Assembly (NCBI GenBank): GCA_965114465.1
Contig: CBCOYO010000150.1
Coordinates: 1-8,500 of the forward strand
DNA from: COE1 sp965114465
Lineage (GTDB): Bacteria > Bacillota > Clostridia > Lachnospirales > Lachnospiraceae
Direction of reading: 5' to 3'
DNA length: 8,500 bases
In this document: positions 1 through 5,598 of the stretch, in pieces
How positions within the stretch are numbered: the first letter of the stretch is position 1
Layout of the letters: each line of letters starts with the position of its first letter
The notes under the pieces: generated by a model
What the model saw: only the letters and a program-made list of their open reading frames with translations
What the model was told of the DNA's origin: nothing
Databases searched by the model: none
Position numbers and translations under genes: made by a program

Positions 1-48
1 GGAAATCGCTTCGCGATGGGCTGGATACCTCCAACCACTACATTTTAT

Positions 49-150
49 TACAGGGATGTCGCATTAAGGCAAACGGATACAAGATAGTGTAGCATTGTGC
101 TAAGATTTATACCATATCTGGTACAATCAAAGTTTATTGCGACAACCCCT
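49..150 (+). repeat. MITE-like element 1, copy 1 (~102 bp)
   Basis: Seen directly: this stretch matches the reverse complement of 3203-3304 over essentially its whole length with about a dozen differences (shared blocks include AAACGGATACAAGATAGT and GTGCTAAGATTTATACCAT). The ends form imperfect terminal inverted repeats related to AAGGGGCTGTYGCA; this copy has a decayed left end (CAGGGATGTCGCATTAAG) and right end (TTATTGCGACAACCCCT). No coding frame is evident. Short length, terminal inverted repeats and two copies in opposite orientation suggest a non-autonomous miniature transposable element. No clear target-site duplication is visible, and I cannot name a parent insertion sequence. It abuts the next repeat at 151. 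Confidence 0.8.
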
Positions 151-317
151 ACCTGAACTGTTACCCAAAATAACCTATACATCTTGACTTGTCTAATTCT
201 TTGATTGCACATATCAAAAAGCCTCGCCGTAGCCCGCTACGCCTGCGTTTTTTGATATGCACCCTCGAAGAAATATCCTGCGCAAGCTACATATGTTATT
301 TCTGAACAGTTCCTAAC
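151..317 (-). repeat. AACTGTT-ended repeat, copy A (~167 bp)
   Basis: The left end reads CCTGAACTGTTACCC and the right end, read on the minus strand, reads GTTAGGAACTGTTCAGAAAT, so the ends are inverted repeats sharing AACTGTT. The same end, including the CAGAAAT extension, occurs at 5434-5598 and 8199-8352. The core holds a long hairpin (207-262). There is no plausible coding frame. Orientation is given by the CAGAAAT-bearing end. The family assignment is firm for the right end and weaker for the left. Confidence 0.6.
207..262. other. Long imperfect hairpin inside repeat copy A
   Basis: GCACATATCAAAAAGC on the left pairs with GCGTTTTTTGATATGCAC on the right, and the inner parts (CGCCGTAGC / GCTACGCCTGCG) continue the stem to a tiny loop at about 233-235. 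The arms carry A- and T-runs, so either transcript would be a strong hairpin and might work as a bidirectional terminator. No gene directly adjoins it on either side within the window, so that role is inference. Confidence 0.6.
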
Positions 318-378
318 GCCAGCCATATACGTTTAACCAGTACAGTACGGTAAATTCTAGCGTTGTGTAGTATAACAA
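315..378 (+). repeat. Diverged copy of the CGCCAG hairpin core found at 5520-5589
   Basis: Aligning 317-378 with 5528-5589 gives a recognisable match: CGCCAGYCATRTAC at the left, then a less similar middle, then GTAAATTCTRGCG and a GTATA-AACA end. The stem survives in both copies: AACGCCAG (315-322) pairs with CTAGCGTT (357-364) with one mismatch. The similarity is partial, so this is a decayed relative rather than a recent copy. The rest of 379-410 shows nothing recognisable. Confidence 0.5.
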
Positions 379-410
379 ATTTCATAACACCACAAAACGG
401 TATATGCCAA

Positions 411-494
411 AAAGGGATAGGGCTGTCAGGAAATGTAGTTTAACCACAATATATTAGTCAAAGCATACCATTTTCCAACAGCCCCATTCCCTTT
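411..494 (-). terminator. Probable operon terminator after hydF, with MITE-like inverted ends
   Basis: Five bases after the hydF stop, the minus strand reads AAAGGGAATGGGGCTGTTGG, a ~30-nt loop region, then TTTCCTGACAGCCCTATCCC followed by a T-run. AAAGGGA/TCCCTTT and GGGCTGT/ACAGCCC pair perfectly, and GGAAA/TTTCC extends the stem inwards. A stem of this size ending in TTTTT fits an intrinsic terminator for the hyd gene cluster. The long loop and the GGGGCTGT end, shared with the element at 49-150 and 3203-3304, suggest it began as a small mobile element. Confidence 0.65.
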
Positions 495-499
495 ATATT

Positions 500-1702
500 T
501 TAAACGACTATCTGATCCAATATCCCTGTCAAATGCGCGATTGCCACACCATAATTGGTCATTGGCACATTCTGCTTCCGCGCTCTGTCAATCCGTGAAA
601 GCACATAATTCCTGTTAAACATACACGCACCGCACTGGATAATTAAATCATACTCCGTTAAATCCTGCGGGAAATCCGTTCCACTTTTTACCTCTGTCTG
701 CAAAGTTTCTCCAAAACGTTTCCGCAGCATCCGCGGCAGCTTTACGCGGCCGATATCCTCAGTAAGCGGTGCATGGGTACAGCACTCGGCAATCAACACT
801 TTAGAATGGGCATTTAAGTTTTCTATATGCCGCGCACCCTCCATATAGTAAGGCAAATCCCCCTTATATGCCGCAAACAGCACAGAAAAAGAGGTCAGCA
901 TACTCTCGGCAGGTTTATGCTGATATACATAACCAAACGCCTGTGAATCGGTAATAATCAGCTTCGGCGGCTTTTGCAGCGTGGCAAGCCCTTCCGTAAA
1001 TTGCTCTGTCGTCACGCTGGTAACAATACATTTCCGGTCAAGCAGTTCCCGTATCGTCTGCACCTGCGGCAAAATCAGCCTGCCTTTGGGTGCTTGGATA
1101 TCCTGCGGCATTACAAGCATTACCGATTCTCCGCCGTTCAGCAAATCCCCTGTTATCAAACGTGTCCCAAAGTCCTCTGGTATCAACCGTGCAAGTGCTT
1201 CCCGAACCTTATCCCTGCCTACGCCTGATATTACGCTAATTGGCAATGCTTCCTTACCCGTTTTCTTCTTAATCTGCTCCAAAAGTATCTGCATTTCCTC
1301 TGGCTTACGGATGTCCGCCTTGCCCACCAGCAGCAGCACCGGTGTATTGCGTTCCTGAAATTTAGAATACCAAGCAAGCTCCTGCTCCATCTTATTATCG
1401 TTGAAAATAATGACAGCAATGTCACTTTTCTCCGCAGCAAGCATTGTTTTTTCCATACGACTTTTGCCAAGGGGACTGTTATCATCAAATCCCGCAGTAT
1501 CTATTAACACACAAGCCCCAAGCGGCGCAATCTCCATTGGTTTATATACGGGATCGGTGGTTGTTCCTGCGACATCTGCTACAATCGACACCTGCTGCCC
1601 TGTAAATGCATTAATAAATGACGATTTCCCACTGTTTGTCCTGCCAAAAACACCGATATGTAGCCGATTAGAAGCCGGTGTTTCATTTCCTGTTTCTGCC
1701 AT
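500..1702 (-). CDS. hydF: [FeFe]-hydrogenase H-cluster maturation GTPase HydF
   Basis: HydF is the GTPase and scaffold that receives the 2Fe subcluster made through HydE and HydG and delivers it to apo-[FeFe]-hydrogenase in the cytoplasm. The 400-residue length is normal. Residues 20-27 are the P-loop GRTNSGKS, with GTTTDP at 46-51 (switch I) and DTAG at 68-71 (G3). The usual NKxD motif appears as GKAD at 127-130. The C-terminal cluster-binding motif is complete: CxH (C308, H310), 46 residues, then CxxC (C357, C360). The start is ATG at 1700-1702, chosen because AAGGAGGG lies 3 nt before it and overlaps the hydG stop. Only 9 nt separate it from hydG, so translation is probably coupled. It is the last gene of the cluster, followed by a hairpin terminator. 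Confidence 0.96.
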   Translation of the reverse strand: MAETGNETPASNRLHIGVFGRTNSGKSSFINAFTGQQVSIVADVAGTTTDPVYKPMEIAPLGACVLIDTAGFDDNSPLGKSRMEKTMLAAEKSDIAVIIFNDNKMEQELAWYSKFQERNTPVLLLVGKADIRKPEEMQILLEQIKKKTGKEALPISVISGVGRDKVREALARLIPEDFGTRLITGDLLNGGESVMLVMPQDIQAPKGRLILPQVQTIRELLDRKCIVTSVTTEQFTEGLATLQKPPKLIITDSQAFGYVYQHKPAESMLTSFSVLFAAYKGDLPYYMEGARHIENLNAHSKVLIAECCTHAPLTEDIGRVKLPRMLRKRFGETLQTEVKSGTDFPQDLTEYDLIIQCGACMFNRNYVLSRIDRARKQNVPMTNYGVAIAHLTGILDQIVV

Positions 1703-1705
1703 ATG

Positions 1706-1713
1706 CCCTCCTT
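1706..1713 (-). promoter_or_regulatory. hydF ribosome binding site overlapping the hydG stop codon
   Basis: The minus strand reads TAAGGAGGG: the TAA is the hydG stop codon and AAGGAGGG is the Shine-Dalgarno site for hydF. The overlap points to translational coupling of hydG and hydF. Confidence 0.85.
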
Positions 1714-3130
1714 AAAACCGGAAATCCCGTTTCCCGCCCTCAATATCATGAATATAAGCCGCCGCTGTTTCCCGCACCTTGGGATTGGGAATTTTCTCAA
1801 GTTCTCTCTCTATCAGCGCCATACCAATGCGCTTAGAATCCTCACTGGCATAGTCCTCCAAATATTCCTTTAACGTCATTAAAGCATTTGGGTGGCAGCA
1901 ATTTAATATCTGCATATTTTTGCACAGCGTCATAAAGCGATCACCTGTCCTGCCCTCCCGATAACACGCTGTACAGAAGCTAGGAATATAATTCATCCGC
2001 ATCAGCCAATTGACCACCTCATCCAATGTGCGCTGATCACTGACGTCAAACTGCGCACTCGTCACTTCCTCTGGTTCTTCATCTGCATAACCGCCAACAC
2101 TTGTTTTCGATGCGCCGCTAATTTGGGATACACCCAAAGGAAGCACACGTTCACGCACCGCCTGACTTTCCCTTGTAGAGATAATCATACCCGTATAGGG
2201 TACACTGATTCGAATTAATGCGCAGATTTTCGCAAACACATCATCACTAATACCATTATCAAACGCTGACGGATCGATATCATCTGCGTGTTTTACCCGC
2301 GGCACGCTAATCGTATGCGGGCCCACGCCATGCACTGCCTCTAAGTGTTCTGCGTGCATTAAAAGTCCTGCAAACTCATAGCGATACATCTCTAATCCAA
2401 ACAGTACGCCAAGCCCAACATCATCAATGCCGCCCTCCATTGCGCGATCCATTGCTTCTGTATGGTATGCGTAATCATGCTTTGGCCCTGTTGGATGGAG
2501 CTTTTCATAGCTTTCTTTATGATATGTTTCTTGAAAAAGAATATACGTTCCAATCCCCGCCTGATGCAGCTTTTGGTAATTCTCGACCGTTGTTGCCGCA
2601 ATATTTACATTGACACGGCGGATTGCACCATTTTTATGTTTAATACTGTAAATCGTATCAATACATTCCAAAATATACTCTATCGGATTATTGACAGGGT
2701 CTTCTCCTGCCTCAATCGCAAGACGCTTATGCCCCATATCCTGCAGTGCCGTGACCTCTCTGACAATCTCCTCCTGCGTCAGCTTTTTGCGCGCAATATG
2801 CTTATTTTTCAAATGATATGGACAGTATACACAGCCATTTACACAATAGTTGGATAAATAAAGCGGCGCAAACAGCACAATGCGGTTACCATAGTAGTCT
2901 TTTTTAATCTGCTCGGCAAGCTGATAGATTTGCTGTATAACCTCCTCATCTGTACAAGCAAGCAAAACGGATGCCTCCCTATGATTTAATCCCTTTCTCT
3001 GCCGTGCCTTATCCAAAATTTTGCCGACCACCTCGGCATTCCCGCAGTTTTCGTCTGCGTAGGCAAGTGTTTCCCGAATCTCCTGATCGGAAATAAATTC
3101 CTCTGCTTTTAAAGATGTTACTTGATACAT
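1712..3130 (-). CDS. hydG: [FeFe]-hydrogenase maturation radical SAM tyrosine lyase HydG
   Basis: HydG cleaves tyrosine with S-adenosylmethionine to give p-cresol, CO and cyanide, and forms the Fe(CO)2(CN)-cysteine synthon for the H-cluster. With the start used here it has 472 residues, the usual family length. The radical-SAM triad is C96-x3-C100-x2-C103 in NYCVNGCVYCPYH. The C-terminal motif binding the auxiliary (dangler iron) cluster is intact: C386-x2-C389-x22-C412 (FCTACYREGRTGDRF ... NCCHPNA). The frame stays open 29 codons further upstream, but that part runs into the repeat at 3203-3304. ATG at 3128-3130 has AAAGGAAG 7 nt upstream, and the family alignment begins there. It is tightly followed by hydF, but a 238-nt repeat-filled gap separates it from the gene before it. 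Confidence 0.97.
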   Translation of the reverse strand: MYQVTSLKAEEFISDQEIRETLAYADENCGNAEVVGKILDKARQRKGLNHREASVLLACTDEEVIQQIYQLAEQIKKDYYGNRIVLFAPLYLSNYCVNGCVYCPYHLKNKHIARKKLTQEEIVREVTALQDMGHKRLAIEAGEDPVNNPIEYILECIDTIYSIKHKNGAIRRVNVNIAATTVENYQKLHQAGIGTYILFQETYHKESYEKLHPTGPKHDYAYHTEAMDRAMEGGIDDVGLGVLFGLEMYRYEFAGLLMHAEHLEAVHGVGPHTISVPRVKHADDIDPSAFDNGISDDVFAKICALIRISVPYTGMIISTRESQAVRERVLPLGVSQISGASKTSVGGYADEEPEEVTSAQFDVSDQRTLDEVVNWLMRMNYIPSFCTACYREGRTGDRFMTLCKNMQILNCCHPNALMTLKEYLEDYASEDSKRIGMALIERELEKIPNPKVRETAAAYIHDIEGGKRDFRF

Positions 3131-3137
3131 TTTTCTT

Positions 3138-3145
3138 CTTCCTTT
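3138..3145 (-). promoter_or_regulatory. hydG ribosome binding site
   Basis: AAAGGAAG lies 7 nt before ATG 3128-3130. It decides the start: the longer frame beginning at 3217 has no comparable site and would begin inside the terminal repeat of a mobile element. Confidence 0.8.
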
Positions 3146-3202
3146 CTTTTTGGTTAGGTCTGGTTCTAACACCAAAGCTTCCCAATTAGTTTTTATAATA
3201 TG

Positions 3203-3304
3203 AAGGGGCTGTCGCAATAAGCTTTGATAATACCAGATATGGTATAAATCTTAGCACAGTATTAGACTATCTTGTATCCGTTTGTCTTAATGCAACAGCC
3301 CCTT
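3203..3304 (-). repeat. MITE-like element 1, copy 2 (~102 bp)
   Basis: This is the better-preserved copy, with ends AAGGGGCTGTCGCAATAAG on the left and TTAATGCAACAGCCCCTT on the right: inverted repeats of about 18 bp with two or three mismatches. Its reverse complement matches 49-150. Inside is a small hairpin ATACCA-GATA-TGGTAT at 3230-3245. It sits 72 bp upstream of the hydG start, inside an otherwise compact maturation gene cluster, and would be transcribed in any read-through message. It has no coding capacity; the parent transposase is unknown. Confidence 0.85.
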
Positions 3305-3307
3305 ACC

Positions 3308-3359
3308 TGCGCCGACCATATGCCGCACAGCGGCTAACTTCCTTATGCGGTCGTATGCA
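3308..3359 (-). other. Structured dispersed motif, copy X1
   Basis: On the minus strand: TGC, ATA, CGACC (3353-3349), a bulge containing AAGGAAGTTA, a perfect hairpin GCCGC-TGT-GCGGC (3334-3322), ATAT, GGTCG (3317-3313) closing the outer stem, GC, then GCA pairing with the first TGC. The same layout with different stem bases is found at 8246-8300, and a partial relative at 5345-5390. It begins about 10 nt after the end of the nucleotidyltransferase gene, so it would be in that gene's transcript. Whether it acts as RNA or is a feature of a mobile DNA element cannot be told from one window. Confidence 0.6.
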
Positions 3360-3368
3360 TAAAAAATA

Positions 3369-3956
3369 TTACCATTCTACAATCTGCAAAGAATCCCATT
3401 TTGCTTTCCATTTCGTGCATTTTGCCAGATATGTTTCTTTTGTAATCTGTACCTTATTCGGACGGATAATCTGACCGAACATATCATTCAAACCATAGGG
3501 GGCATACACAGAGAAAACCTCCCCTTTCATCTGCACCCCCACTGCTGACGCCGTTGTAGGCCAAGTATCAATAGCCTCCTCAACGCAAGTATACGGCTCT
3601 ATAATATACCCAAAACGTTCTGTAATCCATAAATGAACCCTTGCCTCATTTTTTACATCTATTGCAACGGGCAGTCCAGCAAAACGCTGTTTCACCTGTT
3701 TGATAACACAATCCTCTTTCTCATAGGATAAATCCGTATCAAAATACACAATATCAATATCTGAAATTCCATACATGGGATCATAACTGTTCTGGTAATT
3801 CCAAACAGACTGGCAGATACAGCCTGCCCCAACATAAGCATTATCGTAACCGAATGTCTGTACTTCTTTTATTACTTGATACAAAACAATATTTTCAGAA
3901 AGAATTTTCCATAATATCTGACGCTGTGTTTCTATATCGCAGCGATACCCAAGCAT
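3369..3956 (-). CDS. Nucleotidyltransferase-family protein (NTP_transf_6/DUF925-like) within the hyd cluster
   Basis: A 195-residue protein resembling the uncharacterised bacterial nucleotidyltransferase-fold family PF06042. Visible hallmarks are VGAGCI at 42-47, the paired acidic residues in ISDIDIVYFD (D66, D68), a third acidic candidate D100 in AIDVKNEARVHLW, WPTTASAVGV at 132-141 and YGLNDMF at 154-160. The D-x-D plus distal D pattern suits metal-dependent nucleotide transfer, but the family's substrate is unknown. The frame is open five codons further to a TTG at 3969-3971, but ATG at 3954-3956 has GGAGG 8 nt upstream, so that start is used. It begins 21 nt after hydE, which strongly suggests co-transcription. 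It is not one of the known H-cluster maturases, so its presence here is either an accessory role or chance. Confidence 0.85.
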   Translation of the reverse strand: MLGYRCDIETQRQILWKILSENIVLYQVIKEVQTFGYDNAYVGAGCICQSVWNYQNSYDPMYGISDIDIVYFDTDLSYEKEDCVIKQVKQRFAGLPVAIDVKNEARVHLWITERFGYIIEPYTCVEEAIDTWPTTASAVGVQMKGEVFSVYAPYGLNDMFGQIIRPNKVQITKETYLAKCTKWKAKWDSLQIVEW

Positions 3957-3964
3957 AACATATA

Positions 3965-3969
3965 CCTCC
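3965..3969 (-). promoter_or_regulatory. Ribosome binding site deciding the nucleotidyltransferase start
   Basis: GGAGG lies 8 nt before ATG 3954-3956, in the short gap after hydE. The alternative TTG at 3969-3971 overlaps this site and has no SD of its own. Confidence 0.8.
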
Positions 3970-3977
3970 AAAATTTG

Positions 3978-5027
3978 CTACCGAAAATCCCCTCGCGCCA
4001 CAACAATCTGATACCCAATGTGCTCCATATTTTCTGCCAGATTTTGCAGCCCCTCTGCCGCCTCTGCTCCGGCATGGATTTTGTTATCATAAAGCTTATA
4101 CTTTTCCCGCACTTCTGTGGGAGAAAGATTGGGCATTACCACATTTGCGCCATGTAATACCCCCTGCTCCCTGCCAGACGGATGAATTGTCCCAAGCGCC
4201 GTTGTTGCAGGCAGCAGTACATGCGGCACTAACAGCCGTATTATACTTAAAAGCCGCAGCGTCCTATCCAATGTACCCGCCTTATATTTTCCAAAAGGCG
4301 TATCCTTTTGTGGAATAAATGGCCCGATACCGACCATATGCGGCTGTAATGCACAGATAAACTGCAAATCCTGCCAGATTGTTTCAATGGTCTGGTAAGG
4401 AGAGCCAACCATAAAGCCGCAGCCTGTCTGAAAACCGATTTCTTTTAAATCCCACAGACAGCGTTTTCTATTTTCCAAACTTAATTCTACAGGATGCAGC
4501 TTTTGATAATGTTCCCTATCTGCCGTTTCATGGCGCAGCAAATAGCGATCTGCACCTGCATCAAAATACGCCTGATAGCTTTCCCTGCTTTTTTCACCAA
4601 TGGAAAGAGTAACCGCACAGTCTGCGTACTGTTTTTTTATACAAGAAACAATCTCACAGATATCCCGATCCGTAAAATATGCATCCTCGCCGCCTTGCAA
4701 AACAAACGTTCTCATTCCGATGTCATAACCATACGCACAGCACGCCAAAATCTGCTCTTTTGATAAGCGATAACGTTCAATATTGGCATTATCCCGCCGA
4801 ATACCGCAATAATAACAATTGTTTCTGCAAAAATTCGTGAATTCAATCAGCCCTCGAATATAAATCTCTTTGCCGTAAATTTTGTCAGCCGCTGCGCGTG
4901 CCTGCGTCTGCAAATACTTGACAGTTTCTGCATTTTCTGTTGTCAGCAGTACCGCAAGCCCTGCCATATCAAGCCTGCTCTCCTTCGCAAGCCCCTCAAT
5001 TATTTCTATTTCCTTGTTACCATGCAT
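3978..5027 (-). CDS. hydE: [FeFe]-hydrogenase maturation radical SAM enzyme HydE
   Basis: HydE is the cytoplasmic radical-SAM maturase that acts on the HydG-made Fe(CO)2(CN)-cysteine synthon on the way to the 2Fe subcluster. The protein has 349 residues, normal for the family. The cluster-binding triad is C67-x3-C71-x2-C74 in EFTNFCRNNCYYCGIRR. GGEDAYF and the late NVVMPNLSPTEVREKY segment are typical of HydE. The second, dispensable cluster seen in some HydE proteins is absent: the region after YDNKI reads HAGAEAAEG with no cysteines. Two in-frame ATGs are possible. AAGGAA ends directly against the first (5031-5033) but is 6 nt from the second (5025-5027), so I use the second. It follows the TM1266-type gene by 15 nt and precedes the nucleotidyltransferase gene by 21 nt. 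Confidence 0.95.
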   Translation of the reverse strand: MHGNKEIEIIEGLAKESRLDMAGLAVLLTTENAETVKYLQTQARAAADKIYGKEIYIRGLIEFTNFCRNNCYYCGIRRDNANIERYRLSKEQILACCAYGYDIGMRTFVLQGGEDAYFTDRDICEIVSCIKKQYADCAVTLSIGEKSRESYQAYFDAGADRYLLRHETADREHYQKLHPVELSLENRKRCLWDLKEIGFQTGCGFMVGSPYQTIETIWQDLQFICALQPHMVGIGPFIPQKDTPFGKYKAGTLDRTLRLLSIIRLLVPHVLLPATTALGTIHPSGREQGVLHGANVVMPNLSPTEVREKYKLYDNKIHAGAEAAEGLQNLAENMEHIGYQIVVARGDFR

Positions 5028-5042
5028 TCTCATTTCCTTATT

Positions 5043-5288
5043 TCAGACTTTTTGATACACTGTTTTTGCTGTAATCCCTGCAAGCCTTCCAATATTTCCA
5101 GACAACGCGTTAATTACATCCTGCGGCGCGTCAACAGCCACACTAATAATATTGACTTTTTTATCCCGATAAGGAATCCCCATCCTTCCGATAATATAAC
5201 TGCTGTATTTGTGTAAAAGCTGATTCAGCGCCATAACGGATTCTGGTTCTTCCACTATAATACCAATTAATGCAATCCTTGTTTCCAT
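5043..5288 (-). CDS. TM1266-type putative regulator of the iron-only hydrogenase system
   Basis: An 81-residue protein of the TM1266 family, small ACT/NikR-C-like alpha-beta proteins routinely encoded beside hydrogenase maturation genes and annotated as putative regulators. Visible hallmarks are TRIALIGIIVE at the N-terminus, YIIGRMGIPYRDKKVNIISV in the middle and LSGNIGRLAGITAKT at the end, an alternation consistent with a beta-alpha-beta fold and no separate DNA-binding domain. The frame is open 13 codons further upstream, but ATG at 5286-5288 has GAGGG about 6 nt upstream and fits the family N-terminus. The stop lies 15 nt before hydE, so it heads the maturation cluster. The regulatory role and ligand are inferences from the family and context, not proven by sequence. 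Confidence 0.92.
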   Translation of the reverse strand: METRIALIGIIVEEPESVMALNQLLHKYSSYIIGRMGIPYRDKKVNIISVAVDAPQDVINALSGNIGRLAGITAKTVYQKV

Positions 5289-5344
5289 CTTTATCCCTCT
5301 ATCCAAAATTAGAGGATCACTCGTCAATCGTTTGAAAGAATACC

Positions 5345-5390
5345 AACCACATACTACAAAGCGGCTAAATTCCTTATGCGGTCGTGTGCA
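5345..5390 (-). repeat. Structured dispersed motif, copy X3
   Basis: On the minus strand it begins TGCACACGACCGCATAAGG and continues AATTTAGCCGC, matching X1 (3308-3359) in 28 of the first 31 positions. The outer stem is kept in a different form: CGACCGCATA pairs with TATGTGGTTG if two G-U pairs are allowed. The inner hairpin of X1 is lost here. It lies 57 nt upstream of the TM1266-type gene start and so falls in the probable leader of the maturation cluster. Confidence 0.55.
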
Positions 5391-5395
5391 TCAAA

Positions 5396-5431
5396 TATAG
5401 GAAACGGCAAATACTTTTATCGTTTCCTATA
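5396..5431. terminator. Perfect 11-bp stem between the SGNH and TM1266-type genes
   Basis: TATAGGAAACG (5396-5406) and CGTTTCCTATA (5421-5431) are exact inverted repeats around a 14-nt loop. It lies downstream of the SGNH hydrolase on its strand and upstream of the hydrogenase maturation genes. A terminator for the SGNH message is possible, but only a short TTT follows the stem, so the call is weak. It could equally be an operator or part of the neighbouring repeats. Confidence 0.4.
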
Positions 5432-5433
5432 CT

Positions 5434-5598
5434 TAGGAATGGTTCAGAAATTACTTGTGACAAGTAATTGTCATGAGTAATTTATACTGCACACCGATTA
5501 AATTTACAGTACAACCAGACTGCGAACCGCCAGTCATGTACTTTCCTGACGGCATCACTGTAAATTCTGGCGGTTTGCAGTATATTAACAGTTCCTTA
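5434..5598 (+). repeat. AACTGTT-ended repeat, copy B (~165 bp)
   Basis: Left end TTAGGAATGGTTCAGAAAT; right end, read on the minus strand, TAAGGAACTGTTAA. About 50 bp after the left end match the inverted copy at 8301-8352 almost exactly, including the palindrome AATTACTTGT-G-ACAAGTAATT (5449-5469). The core is closed by TGCACACCG (5488-5496) pairing with CGGTTTGCA (5571-5579), with AATTTACAGT (5501-5510) / ACTGTAAATT (5557-5566) nested inside. A competing stem, CTGCGAACCGCCAG (5520-5533) / CTGGCGGTTTGCAG (5567-5580), interleaves with these. The right end overlaps the stop codon of the SGNH hydrolase. No coding frame. Confidence 0.75.

Noticed and set aside
5..17. The short hairpin ATCGC-TTC-GCGAT at the window edge
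   Set aside because: A 5-bp stem cut off from its context cannot be assigned to any feature.
151..500. A CRISPR array, suggested by several hairpin repeats close together
   Set aside because: The repeats are of different families with no regular repeat-spacer periodicity.
974..1358. Plus-strand open frames of 84 and 125 codons
   Set aside because: They are antisense shadows of hydF with no SD, no recognisable domains and composition dictated by the opposite strand.
2462..2857. A 131-codon plus-strand open frame
   Set aside because: It lies entirely opposite hydG, which has intact catalytic motifs; the frame shows no family features.
3131..3217. A 29-residue N-terminal extension of HydG, starting at 3217
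   Set aside because: It lies partly in the terminal repeat of the element at 3203-3304, has no good SD, and HydG proteins normally begin at the MYQV-type start used here.
3185..3225. A promoter for hydG formed at the repeat junction (TATAAA on the minus strand)
   Set aside because: The -10-like TATAAA is good, but no acceptable -35 lies 16-18 bp upstream; TTGCGA is only 14 bp away.
5300..5340. A TTGACG hexamer upstream of the TM1266-type gene as a -35 box
   Set aside because: At a spacing of 17-18 bp the -10 position reads GGATAG or GATAGA, a poor match, and the start site would be almost on the SD.
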